Source of the DNA: Halobaculum rubrum
GTDB lineage: Archaea; Halobacteriota; Halobacteria; Halobacteriales; Haloferacaceae
NCBI RefSeq assembly: GCF_019880225.1
Contig: NZ_CP082284.1
Location: 62,001-126,000 of the forward strand
DNA: 64,000 nt
Reading direction: 5' to 3'
The first letter of the stretch is position 1, and each line of letters starts with the position of its first letter. Below the pieces are notes generated by a model. The model saw only the letters and a list, made by a program, of their open reading frames with translations, searched no databases and was not told the DNA's origin. Position numbers and translations under genes: made by a program. This document shows, in pieces, positions 35,773-44,224 of the stretch.

Positions 35773-36096
35773 ATGGACGCCCTGCTCCACGTCGCCCCCG
35801 GCGCCCACGGGGTCGCTTACGCGGTCGTCGTCGCGCTCGGCGGCGTCGCCGGCGCGGGACTGCTCGGGCTCGGGCTGGCGGCGTTTCTGCGCCGTCGGTC
35901 GCGGTCGTATCTGCTGGTCGCGCTCGCCCTCGGTGCGCTCGCGGCACGGGCCGGCATCGCGGCGGGCGCCGCCTTCGGGCTCGTCGGCGTCGAGGCCCAC
36001 CACTTCGTCGAGCATCTCCTCGACGTGGTGATGGCCGGGCTCGTCGTCGCGGCGGTGTACTACGCGCGGACGGTCCGGACGGAGGTGTCGTCGTGA
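35773..36096 (+). CDS. Small membrane protein coupled to wHTH regulator (DUF7471-like)
   Basis: 107 residues with three hydrophobic segments (about 12-38, 44-68, 75-98) and conserved-looking His residues in VEAHHFVEHLLD within the last helix region. No enzymatic motif. The stop overlaps the GTG of the following regulator by four bases (GTGA), so membrane protein and regulator are made together; a sensor-like partnership is plausible but unproven. The DUF7471 name is from memory. Confidence 0.85.
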   Translation: MDALLHVAPGAHGVAYAVVVALGGVAGAGLLGLGLAAFLRRRSRSYLLVALALGALAARAGIAAGAAFGLVGVEAHHFVEHLLDVVMAGLVVAAVYYARTVRTEVSS

Positions 36097-36626
36097 GCGA
36101 CCCGGTCACCCCGCCGGCCGATCGGCCGACCCGGGAGCGCATCGCCGGCTACGTCGCGACCAACCCGGGGCTGCACTTCAACGAACTCGTCCGCAGACTG
36201 GATCTCGCGCCCGGACAGGCCCAGTACCATCTCCGCCGGCTCGTCCGCGCCGACCGGGTCGTCGGCGAGGAGGTGTCCGGTCGAACCCACTACTTCGACC
36301 CCGCGGTCGATCCCACGGAGCGCCGCCGTCTCGCGCTGTTTCGCCGGGAGACCGCCCGCGACGCCGTGCTCGAACTGCTCGACGGCCCCGCGGCCCCCGA
36401 CGCGGTCGCGACCCGAATCGGGGTCGCCCGGAGCACGCTGGAGTGGCACCTCGACAACCTCGTCGACGCCGGCGTCGTCGAGAAGCGCCGCGACGAGCGC
36501 GGCCGCGTCACGCTCGCGCTCACAGACCCGGAGGCGACCGCCCGAAGCCTCCGGCGGATCGAGCCGTCGCTCCCGGACCGCCTGCTCGACCGCTTCACGC
36601 GGCTCGTCGACGCGCTGCTGGAGTAG
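36093..36626 (+). CDS. Transcription regulator with two winged helix-turn-helix domains
   Basis: 177 residues from GTG. Two ArsR/MarR-like winged helices: about 10-70 (GLHFNELVRRLDLAPGQAQY, the start of the recognition region, then a wing with SGRTHYFDP) and about 85-145 (DAVATRIGVARSTLEWHLDN). A short helix ends it. No ligand domain is present, so the signal may come from the overlapping membrane protein upstream. The target is not known; the iron/DyP genes downstream in the same direction are candidates by position only. Confidence 0.9.
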   Translation: MSDPVTPPADRPTRERIAGYVATNPGLHFNELVRRLDLAPGQAQYHLRRLVRADRVVGEEVSGRTHYFDPAVDPTERRRLALFRRETARDAVLELLDGPAAPDAVATRIGVARSTLEWHLDNLVDAGVVEKRRDERGRVTLALTDPEATARSLRRIEPSLPDRLLDRFTRLVDALLE

Positions 36627-36672
36627 GCGAGCACCGCCCGATGTCGAGCACCGCGTTCGACGCCCGCACCAC

Positions 36673-36683
36673 AACCCCCTTTT
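36673..36683 (+). promoter_or_regulatory. AACCCCCTTTT element of the DyP-like gene
   Basis: aacccccttttcc ends 22 nt before the ATG at 36706. An almost identical element at the same distance precedes the iron-binding lipoprotein gene (38512-38521). Confidence 0.5.
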
Positions 36684-36705
36684 CCGCGACCGCGCTAGGG
36701 CGAGT

Positions 36706-38052
36706 ATGACCGACACGGACGCCGGCGACCCCGCGGACGCCGACGATCCCGGGACGGCGTCACTCGACGGCCTGTCGCGGCGCGACGCCCTCAAGGCCGC
36801 CGTCGCCGTCGGCGGCGCCGCCGGTCTCGCCGCCTGCGTCGACCGCCTCGACGGCGAGGAACCCGTCCCGGGGGGCGACGGCGCCGACGCACACCCGTCG
36901 CGGCAGTACGCCTGGAACGACCACGTCCGGACCGACGACGCCGGGAACTGGCAGCTTCCCCGGCATCAGACGCTCCTGTACCTCTCGCTGCCGGGCGGGG
37001 GCCCGCCGAGCCCGGCCGACCGCGAGGCCGTCCGGGCCGCGCTCGACGCGCTCGACGAGGCGTACGCCTGGAGCCACGAGGGGCTGCTCCACTCGGCGGC
37101 GTACTCCCCGGCGTACGTCGACCGCTTCGAGACGGCCCTGGCGGTCCCCGACGACGTGTCGCTCCCGGAGCCGACGCCGCTTGCCGACTTCGAGACCCCG
37201 GAGTTCGACACGCAGGACGTGCTGGTCCACCTCGCCTCCGACCGGCCGGACGCGCTGTTGGGGGCCGAGGAGGCGCTCCTCGGCGAGGCGGACGAGGCCA
37301 ACGGCGTGTCGTTCCCGTCGGCGTTGACCGACGCGCTCGCCCTCGACGACCGCCGGACGGGCTTTTTCGACCCGGGGATGCCCCACGAGAAGGCCGACGG
37401 GCTCTCGGGGGTTCCCGAAGCGAACCCGGTCCCCGAGGACGCGCCGCTGTTCATGGGGTTCATCGCGGGGTTCCGCGGGAACCAGGCAACCGAAGACGCG
37501 GTCGCCATCGGCGAGGGTCCGTTCGCCGAGGGGACGACCAAGTCCGTCGGCAACTGGCGACAGCGGCTCGCCGACTGGTACGGCGAACAGGACTTCGATC
37601 AGCAGGTGATGGAGATGTACTCGCCGGGGCACGCGGCCGAGAACCTCGTCGAGGGGGTGGGCGCGAACCTCGGCGACGACTCGGGGATCGACCGGTTCCT
37701 CGACTCGGTGGTCGAGGACGCCGAGGAGTACGGCCGCGTCGGCCACGCACAGAAGGCCGCAAGGGAGAACCGCGACGCGGACGGGAACCCGCTGTTGCTC
37801 CGCCGCCACTTCGAGTCGGCCGACGACGACATCGCGAGCCTCCATTTCCCGTCGCTCCAGCGCTCCATCGACCAGTTCGAGACCGTCAGACGGTCGATGA
37901 ACGGCGTCGACGCGACGGAGGCGACCCCCGCGGTCAGACAGCGCGTCAACAACGGCATCCTCGAGTACATCTTCCTGCGCCACCGCGGCTACTTCCTCGT
38001 TCCGCCGCGGTCGCTGCGCGCGCTGCCGACGCCGGACGGCAGCGAGGGATGA
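36706..38052 (+). CDS. Tat-exported DyP-type-peroxidase-like lipoprotein
   Basis: 448 residues. A twin-arginine signal (LSRRDALKA, Arg25-Arg26) is followed by a lipobox-like LAAC (Cys44), so it should be exported folded and lipid-anchored. The body resembles EfeB/DyP haem peroxidases: an N-terminal half with LPRHQTLLYLSL and FMGFIAGFRGNQ, and a C-terminal half with GHAQKAA (candidate haem-ligand His) and SLHFPSLQRSIDQFETVRRSM. Haem or iron handling outside the membrane is therefore likely. It may fall in the haloarchaeal DUF7405 group. A P19-like lipoprotein follows 500 nt downstream. Confidence 0.85.
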   Translation: MTDTDAGDPADADDPGTASLDGLSRRDALKAAVAVGGAAGLAACVDRLDGEEPVPGGDGADAHPSRQYAWNDHVRTDDAGNWQLPRHQTLLYLSLPGGGPPSPADREAVRAALDALDEAYAWSHEGLLHSAAYSPAYVDRFETALAVPDDVSLPEPTPLADFETPEFDTQDVLVHLASDRPDALLGAEEALLGEADEANGVSFPSALTDALALDDRRTGFFDPGMPHEKADGLSGVPEANPVPEDAPLFMGFIAGFRGNQATEDAVAIGEGPFAEGTTKSVGNWRQRLADWYGEQDFDQQVMEMYSPGHAAENLVEGVGANLGDDSGIDRFLDSVVEDAEEYGRVGHAQKAARENRDADGNPLLLRRHFESADDDIASLHFPSLQRSIDQFETVRRSMNGVDATEATPAVRQRVNNGILEYIFLRHRGYFLVPPRSLRALPTPDGSEG

Positions 38053-38100
38053 GCTGTCTCGGACCGAGAACACCGCGGCGGACGCCGTCACCGGTTCCGG

Positions 38101-38388
38101 TTAGAAGTGGACGAACGCGACGACCGCTCCGATCACAGTCAGCGCGGCACCGATACCGACCCCGGCGGTGCGCGTGCGGCCGGTGAACGTGCCATCGCGA
38201 GCGAGCAACAGCGCGCCGGAGATCAGTAGCACCCCGGCGAGTCCGATCCCGAGCCCGGTCGGGGAGGCCCCGGCGAGCGGTCCGGTCGGGGTCGCCGTCG
38301 AGTGGCTCGGATGCGCGAGCGCGTCCCCGGGAAGCGATCCCGACGAGAACGCTGCCGCGAGCGCGGCGACGACCGATCTCCGTCTCAT
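38101..38388 (-). CDS. Small exported membrane protein
   Basis: 95 residues. A signal-peptide-like start (MRRRSVVAALAAAFSSG) is followed by a His-containing segment (ALAHPSHS) and two hydrophobic helices (about 44-63 and 72-94), ending HF. It lies on the opposite strand between two secreted-iron-type genes, about 49 nt from the DyP-like stop. No family recognised. Coding is supported by the clear signal plus two-helix plan. Confidence 0.65.
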   Translation of the reverse strand: MRRRSVVAALAAAFSSGSLPGDALAHPSHSTATPTGPLAGASPTGLGIGLAGVLLISGALLLARDGTFTGRTRTAGVGIGAALTVIGAVVAFVHF

Positions 38389-38511
38389 CGTTCGAACTGA
38401 CGTCCGGTGTGCATAACTCGGTTTCGGCCACGAACGGCGTCGGCGGTGGTCCGAGCTCCTCCCCGGAAACGGCGTTCGGCGGCTCTCCCGCCGATTCGAC
38501 GGCCGTACCAG

Positions 38512-38521
38512 AACCCCCTTT
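38512..38521 (+). promoter_or_regulatory. AACCCCCTTT element of the iron-binding lipoprotein gene
   Basis: gaaccccctttcg ends 23 nt before the ATG at 38545; matches the element upstream of the DyP-like gene. Confidence 0.5.
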
Positions 38522-38544
38522 CGTCGCCGTCACCGATCCCGGGT

Positions 38545-39642
38545 ATGAACAGACGGACGTTCCTCGCGAGGGCGGCGGCGGCCGGGTCGGTCGCCGGCGC
38601 CGCCGGCGTCTCCGGCTGTCTCGGCTTCGAGCTCTCCTCGAGCGACGGGATCGCCGGCGAGCCGCCGCTCGTCGAGGACCGCCCCGACGGCGTCTACCTC
38701 CCGAGCCACGTCGAGGGAATGACCATGGCCGGGACCGGAGAGGCCGGCGACTACCGCGTCGGCGTGTTCTACTCGTACGCGCACCGCTTCTGGAACGTCA
38801 ACGGCGAGTCGGTCGAGCGGACTGACGTCGAGTCCGACGACGACGTGCACCTCATGGCGAGCGTCTGGGACCCCCGGACTGGGACGGTTCTGCCCGAGAC
38901 CGGGGTGTCGATCGAGATCTCGACGGACGGCTCGCTCGTCTCCCAGGAGGTGATCTACCCGATGCTCTCCCAGCCGATGGGCACCCACTACGGCGGGAAC
39001 TTCGGGCTCGACGGCGACGGCACGTACACCGTCACCGTCTCCGTCGGGGGCGTCCGCACCCGTCGAACGGGCGCGTTCCGCGACCGGTTCGACGAACCGG
39101 CGGACATCCCGGTCGAGTTCGAGTACAGTCGGTCGACGCGCGACGAGATCACCTTCCGGACGCTGGAGAACGCGGGCGAGCGGGACGCCGTCGACCCGAT
39201 GGGGATGGAGATGCTGCCCGACGCGACGGCGCCGCCCGTCGACGATCTCCCCGGGTCGGTCCTCGGCGAGGTGAACAGCAACGACGCGGTCCTCGTCGCG
39301 ACGGTTCTCGATGAGTCGCCCGGAGGGATCGACGCCGACGGGCCGTACCTCGCGGTGTCGGCACGCACGCCGTACAACCGGATGGTGATCCCCGCGATGG
39401 GGCTGGAGGCGACGCTGTCGCGCGACGGGGAGGAGGTGGTCTCCGGGGGTCTCACCCGGACGCTCGACCCCGACCTCTCGTACCACTACGGCGCCGCGCT
39501 CGGCGACGCGAACGTCGAGTCGGGTGACGACCTGACGCTGACGCCGACGGTGTGGCCGCAGATCGCCCGCCACGAGGGGTACGAGACGGCCTTCGGCGCG
39601 CTCATGGGCGGGATGCCCGAGCGAACGCTGACGGTGGAGTAG
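38545..39642 (+). CDS. Tat-exported P19/Tp34-like iron transport lipoprotein
   Basis: 365 residues from the ATG at 38545. A short twin-arginine signal (MNRRTFLARAA) ends at the lipobox SGC (Cys25). The middle part resembles the P19/Tp34 copper/iron-binding fold: GDYRVGVFYSYAHRFWNV and later THYGGNFGLDGDGTYTVTV, with Met and His residues (EGMTMAG, PMGTHYGG) able to bind metal. A second beta domain follows (DUF7350-like, from memory). It probably binds iron or copper outside the membrane, perhaps for a permease encoded elsewhere. Same direction and promoter element as the DyP-like gene. Confidence 0.85.
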   Translation: MNRRTFLARAAAAGSVAGAAGVSGCLGFELSSSDGIAGEPPLVEDRPDGVYLPSHVEGMTMAGTGEAGDYRVGVFYSYAHRFWNVNGESVERTDVESDDDVHLMASVWDPRTGTVLPETGVSIEISTDGSLVSQEVIYPMLSQPMGTHYGGNFGLDGDGTYTVTVSVGGVRTRRTGAFRDRFDEPADIPVEFEYSRSTRDEITFRTLENAGERDAVDPMGMEMLPDATAPPVDDLPGSVLGEVNSNDAVLVATVLDESPGGIDADGPYLAVSARTPYNRMVIPAMGLEATLSRDGEEVVSGGLTRTLDPDLSYHYGAALGDANVESGDDLTLTPTVWPQIARHEGYETAFGALMGGMPERTLTVE

Positions 39643-39675
39643 CGCGGCCGGGACAGGACGCCTGCTCGCTCTCGA

Positions 39676-41013
39676 TTAGAGTTTCTCCGCGACCTCCTCG
39701 ACGACGCGCTGCTCGAAGAAGACGACGACGTGGTCGCCCTCGCGGATCACCGTGTCGCCGCGTGGCGTGACGAGTTCCCCGTCGCGGGTGATCGCGCCGA
39801 TGACGAGGCAGGGCGGGAAGTCGTGGATGGCCTCGCTGATCGGTCGGTCGACGAGCAGGGAGTCGGCGTCGATCTCGACCTCCATCACCTCCGCGCGATC
39901 GTCCTCGATGAGCGCGACGTTCTCGGCGCCGCTCTCCTGGGTGAACCGGGTGATCTCCTCGGCGACGACCGCGCGCGGGCTGACGCCCACGTCGATGCCG
40001 ACCGTCTCGAACAGGTCGACGTAGGCCGTCTGGTCGACGACCGCGACGGTCCGCTCGATCCCGAGGCGGGTCGCGAGCAGACACGACAGGAGGTTCTTTT
40101 CGTCGGAGTCGAGCGTCGCGATCAGCACGTCCGCGTCGCCGACGCGTTCGCGCTCGAGGAATCCCACGTCCGTCGCGTCCGACTGCATGACCACCGTCTC
40201 GGGGAGGTCCTCCGCCAGCTTCCGAGCGCGGTCCTCGTCCTGCTCGATCAGCCGCGGGGAGAAGCCGCGCTCCCCGAGCAAACGGGCGGTGTGATAGCCG
40301 ATCTCCGACCCGCCGACGATGACGACCTCCTCGCCGGTCCCGACGTGTTCCTCCGGCGCCACGTCGGCGGCGAAGCCGCGAACGCTCGCCGGCGACCCGA
40401 TGACGACCGCGCGATCTTTCGCCTCGATCAGCGTCTCGCCGCGGGGGATGACGACCTCGTCCTCGCGGATGATCGACGCGAACGTCAGCGAGTCGAAGCG
40501 GTCGGCCTCGCTGACGGTCTGGCCGACGAGCGGGCTCTCCTCGCTCACCACGAACTCCGCCATCTGCACCATGCCGTCGGCGAACGGGTCCACGTCGCGG
40601 GCGGCGGGCAGGCCGATGACGCGGACGATGTTCTCGGCGGTGAGGAGGTTCGTACACACCATGAAGTCGATGCCGAACGCCTTGCGTGAGCGCTCCCACG
40701 TCCGGAGGTACTCGGTTTGTTTGATCCGGGCGATCGTGAACGCGTCGCTGACCGCCTTCGCCGTCGAGCAGGCGACGATGTTCGTCTCGTCGTTGTCGGT
40801 CGAGGCGACCACCATATCGGCGTCCTCGATCCCGGCCTCCTCCAGCGTCGAGACGGCGGTGCCGTCGCCGTTGATCGTCAGGACGTCCAGCGAGTACGTC
40901 AGCTCCTCGCAGCGCTCGGCGTCACGCTCGACGATCACTACGTCGTGGGCGTCGGAGAGGTCCGCCGCGATGCTCTCGCCGACCTGTCCCGCGCCGATGA
41001 TCAGGACTCGCAC
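39676..41013 (-). CDS. trkA: Trk system potassium regulatory subunit TrkA
   Basis: 445 residues with two RCK modules, each a Rossmann NAD-binding half (GAGQVGES near residue 7; VGGSEIGYHTA near 230) plus a C-terminal ligand-binding half (about 145-225 and 365-445). TrkA rings gate TrkH channels in response to NAD(H) or nucleotides. The matching TrkH is at 34035-35657, same strand but separated by the iron/DyP genes. Single gene, convergent with the iron lipoprotein gene. Confidence 0.95.
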   Translation of the reverse strand: MRVLIIGAGQVGESIAADLSDAHDVVIVERDAERCEELTYSLDVLTINGDGTAVSTLEEAGIEDADMVVASTDNDETNIVACSTAKAVSDAFTIARIKQTEYLRTWERSRKAFGIDFMVCTNLLTAENIVRVIGLPAARDVDPFADGMVQMAEFVVSEESPLVGQTVSEADRFDSLTFASIIREDEVVIPRGETLIEAKDRAVVIGSPASVRGFAADVAPEEHVGTGEEVVIVGGSEIGYHTARLLGERGFSPRLIEQDEDRARKLAEDLPETVVMQSDATDVGFLERERVGDADVLIATLDSDEKNLLSCLLATRLGIERTVAVVDQTAYVDLFETVGIDVGVSPRAVVAEEITRFTQESGAENVALIEDDRAEVMEVEIDADSLLVDRPISEAIHDFPPCLVIGAITRDGELVTPRGDTVIREGDHVVVFFEQRVVEEVAEKL

Positions 41014-41146
41014 GGCGCGACCACCTGTTGCATACTCGCCCCTGTCGGTCGGAGGGGAATGAGCGTTCCGGAGTCTCGGCAGGAACGCGAACTGTGTTTC
41101 GACGTCGCTGGCGGCGCTTCCGGCGGGGACGGCGCCGCTCGATCCC

Positions 41147-41689
41147 TCACAGCGACTCCGTTCGATCCCGAACGTCGAGGCGCACGTCGCGCTCGCGGCC
41201 CTCCAGGTCCGCGACCGCCCGGCGGACCACGCGCTCGGCTTCCTCGGTGACGAGGCCTTTCACCTTGTCCAGGACCCACCCGAACGACACCAACGGCGGC
41301 AGCGACACCGACGAGGAGTCGGCCGAGTCCGCGTCGAAGTTGATCTCCAGCGTCACTCGACACCCCTCGTCGGCGTCGTCGGGGGCGTCCGCCGGGAGTT
41401 CCTCCAGCGGTTCGATCCGCCACGAACCGTGCGCGCGAATGTCCTTCACGATCCGCCAGTCGATCCGCGTGGGCGGGTCCACGTCGGTCACCTCCGAGCG
41501 GGCGGTGTAGGTGAGCTTCCACCACGCGAACTTGAGCGCGTAACGGGACCCCGAACCGCCGTCGCCGCGCGTCCGCGAGACGCGGTCGAGGTACTCGGTG
41601 TACCGTTCGTAGCGGGGGAAGTCCACGAGGAACTCGTACGCCTCCTCGGGGGCGACGTACACGTCCGTCGAGACGACGAGCTCGTCCAT
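41147..41689 (-). CDS. SRPBCC (START-like) family protein
   Basis: 180 residues from the ATG at 41689. The N-terminus VSTDVYVAPEEAYEFLVDFPRYERY is typical of polyketide-cyclase/COQ10-like SRPBCC proteins with a hydrophobic ligand cavity; the ligand is unknown. The C-terminal helix is amphipathic and charged. Single gene, transcribed away from the AEC transporter gene. The 250 bases before it contain no other visible features. Confidence 0.9.
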   Translation of the reverse strand: MDELVVSTDVYVAPEEAYEFLVDFPRYERYTEYLDRVSRTRGDGGSGSRYALKFAWWKLTYTARSEVTDVDPPTRIDWRIVKDIRAHGSWRIEPLEELPADAPDDADEGCRVTLEINFDADSADSSSVSLPPLVSFGWVLDKVKGLVTEEAERVVRRAVADLEGRERDVRLDVRDRTESL

Positions 41690-41938
41690 GTCTCGGGATC
41701 CGCCGGCCGAGAGGTAAGGGTTCGGGCTGCGCGGGTCGTCGCCCGAGGGGGTCGTTACCGAAGGACTGCTGCGCGGCGTGTTCGGCGTGGAGTCCGAGGT
41801 CGGGTTCGGCCCGGTCGCCCCGCACGTCACACCACCGCGGGCGATCGACGTGCGACCCGCTACACCGGTCGCGGCTGCCCCCGCCTCGCCGGGAACGCAA
41901 CGGTCAACCGTCGCCATCGCGCAGGTCCGCCGACTCCC

Positions 41939-42853
41939 GTGTCCGTCGCCTCGAACCTCGCGTTCATGCTCGCCCTGCTCGCCGCCGGCGTCGTCGCGCG
42001 GCGGGCCGGGCTGCTCACGCCGCGCCGCCGTGACACGCTCACCGACGCCGCCTTCTACCTCGCGTTGCCCGCGCTCGTGTACAGCTCGACGTACGCGCAG
42101 CCGCTCGGGGAGCTGCTGTCGGTCCGACTCGTCGCGGGCGTTGTCGGCGCCCTCGCTGTCGGGATCGCCGTGAGCTGGTTCGTTCACCGACGACGGGCGG
42201 ACGCCGCCGCCCGCAGCGTCGCTGTCGTCCAGTCGTACCACGCGAACCTCGGGTTCCTCGGGCTCCCGCTCGTGGCCGCCACGTTCGGCGCCGACGCCGT
42301 CGAGGCCGGGAAGGCGAGCGTGATCCTCGGGATGGGCGCGCTCGTCCACGTGCCCGCGACCGTGACGATCCTCTCGATCGTGAACGACGCCGACGCCGAT
42401 CTGGCGAGCGAGGCCGTCTCGCTCCTTCGCAATCCGGTGTTGGTCGCGCTCGTTGCCGGCCTCACCTCGGCAGCCGTCGGGTGGACGCCGCCGGGCGCGG
42501 TCGCGACGGGGCTGTCGTGGCTGGGGGAACTGGCGCTCCCGCTCGCGTTGCTGGGCGTGGGCGCGTCGCTCGTGCTCGACGGCGTCTCGATCGACTACCC
42601 GACCGTCGGCGCGGTGACGGGGATGAAACTGCTCGCGATGCCGCTGATCGCGTTCGCCGTGTTCTCCGTGCTGGGCGGCGACCCCTCGACGGTCCGCGCC
42701 GGCGTCGTCATGTTCGCGATGCCGACGGCCGTCTCGACGTTCGTGTACGCCAGCGCGCTCGGCGGGGACGACGGCCTCGCGTCGGTCAACGTGTTCGCGA
42801 CGACCGTCGCCTCCGCGGGGACGTTGCTGCCCGTACTCTGGCTCGTCGGGTGA
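41939..42853 (+). CDS. AEC family transporter
   Basis: 304 residues from GTG (VSVASNLAFML). About ten membrane helices in two inverted halves; the AEC (auxin efflux carrier-like) plan is recognisable from the broken helices (SYHANLGFLGLPLV and FAMPTAVSTFVYAS). AEC proteins in microbes export or import small organic acids such as malate; the substrate here is unknown. Convergent with the following histidine kinase, with only 26 nt between stops. Confidence 0.9.
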   Translation: MSVASNLAFMLALLAAGVVARRAGLLTPRRRDTLTDAAFYLALPALVYSSTYAQPLGELLSVRLVAGVVGALAVGIAVSWFVHRRRADAAARSVAVVQSYHANLGFLGLPLVAATFGADAVEAGKASVILGMGALVHVPATVTILSIVNDADADLASEAVSLLRNPVLVALVAGLTSAAVGWTPPGAVATGLSWLGELALPLALLGVGASLVLDGVSIDYPTVGAVTGMKLLAMPLIAFAVFSVLGGDPSTVRAGVVMFAMPTAVSTFVYASALGGDDGLASVNVFATTVASAGTLLPVLWLVG

Positions 42854-42879
42854 TGGGTCGTCCGGAGCGATCGCCCCGT

Positions 42880-44118
42880 TCAACCCTCGACGAGGATATC
42901 GAAGCGTGCACCGCCCGCCTCGCTGTCGGTCACGTCCACGGACCATCCGTGGGCCTCGACCACCCGGCGGACGATCGTCAGGCCAAGGCCGGTCCCGTCG
43001 GACTCCCCGGAATGCCCCTGGTGGAACGGATCGCTCATGTCGTCCGGCATCCCCGGTCCGTCGTCGGCGACGTAGAACCCGTTCCGACCGTTCGCCAGGC
43101 CGGCGACGGTGACCTCGACGTCGCCGCCGCCGTGTTCGATCGCGTTGCGAAAGAGGTTCGAGAACACGTCGGTGAGCCGCTGCGTGTCGGCGTCGTATTG
43201 GCCCGGGGCGTCGACGACGAGCGTCGCGTCGTCGGTTTGTACTCTTTCCCAGGCCGTCCGGGCGATCTTCCCGATCCTGACCATTTCGGTTTCTCCGATG
43301 TCCTGTCCGGCCCGAGACAGCCCCAGTACGGTGTCGATGATCTCGTCGATCCGCTCGGCCGACCGCTTCGCGCGGTCGAAGTGTTCATCGTCGCCGGTCC
43401 GTCTGGCCATGTCGAGCGAGCCGGTGAGAACGTTCAGCGGGTTCCGGAGGTCGTGAGCGACGACCGACGCGAACTCCTCGAGCCGATCGTTTTGTGCCGC
43501 GAGGTCTCGCTCACGCTGGACCCGTTCCAGGGAGGCGGCGATCATATCCGCGAGCGAGCGAACGAGCACGACCTCGTGGTCCCGCCACCGTTCGCGGTCG
43601 GAGCGGCCGGCGAACACGAGCGTCCCCCACAGCTCGTACTCGCGGACGATCGGAACCGCCAACAGGGTGCCGTACGAGTTCGTCCCGCCGCTCGCGGTCG
43701 ATCCCTCATCGGCGACGGCGTCGGTTCCCGCCTTCGCGACACGGACGGCCTCGGAGCCCCCGACGCGGCCGAGCGCGTCGCGTACCAACGGCTCGATGTC
43801 CGCGGGCGGCGGGTCGTCGGGTTCGATGCCGTCCCGGTGCCACGCGTAGCGTCGGTCGAACGTCTCGGGGTCCCGGCCCGAACTCGATCGGCCGCCATCG
43901 CCGGCGATCTCGTAGACGCCCGCGTAGTCCGCGTCCACCCCGGTCGCGACGCTCCTGAGCGTCCACGTCAGTTTCGTGTGGAGTTCGTCCGGGTTCGCCG
44001 AGAGCAGCGTCGTCGACGCGTCGATCACCAGTGCCTGCAGGTCCACGTGACGAGCGGTGTCGCGGGCGTCGTCGCGCTCGTCCGCGGGCAAGTGCTCCGT
44101 CCCCGCGGCGCCGTTCAT
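42880..44118 (-). CDS. GAF-domain histidine kinase
   Basis: 412 residues from the ATG at 44118 (a GTG two codons upstream is possible). An N-terminal GAF-like sensor (about 25-195), a HisKA segment with SVVAHDLRNPLN (phospho-accepting His near 220), and a HATPase domain with NLFRNAIEHG, DDGPGMPD and GTGLGLTIV. No membrane helix, so it is a cytoplasmic sensor. No response regulator is adjacent. It is divergent from the ABC exporter gene. Confidence 0.92.
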   Translation of the reverse strand: MNGAAGTEHLPADERDDARDTARHVDLQALVIDASTTLLSANPDELHTKLTWTLRSVATGVDADYAGVYEIAGDGGRSSSGRDPETFDRRYAWHRDGIEPDDPPPADIEPLVRDALGRVGGSEAVRVAKAGTDAVADEGSTASGGTNSYGTLLAVPIVREYELWGTLVFAGRSDRERWRDHEVVLVRSLADMIAASLERVQRERDLAAQNDRLEEFASVVAHDLRNPLNVLTGSLDMARRTGDDEHFDRAKRSAERIDEIIDTVLGLSRAGQDIGETEMVRIGKIARTAWERVQTDDATLVVDAPGQYDADTQRLTDVFSNLFRNAIEHGGGDVEVTVAGLANGRNGFYVADDGPGMPDDMSDPFHQGHSGESDGTGLGLTIVRRVVEAHGWSVDVTDSEAGGARFDILVEG

Positions 44119-44224
44119 ACCCACGCTGTGCCCCGACGTGATAAATGGCTGTGCGTCCGAGTATCACCGCTGAAACCGGGGCGGACCGGTTCGCCTAAGT
44201 CGCCCGCGTCGGTTTCGAACCGTA

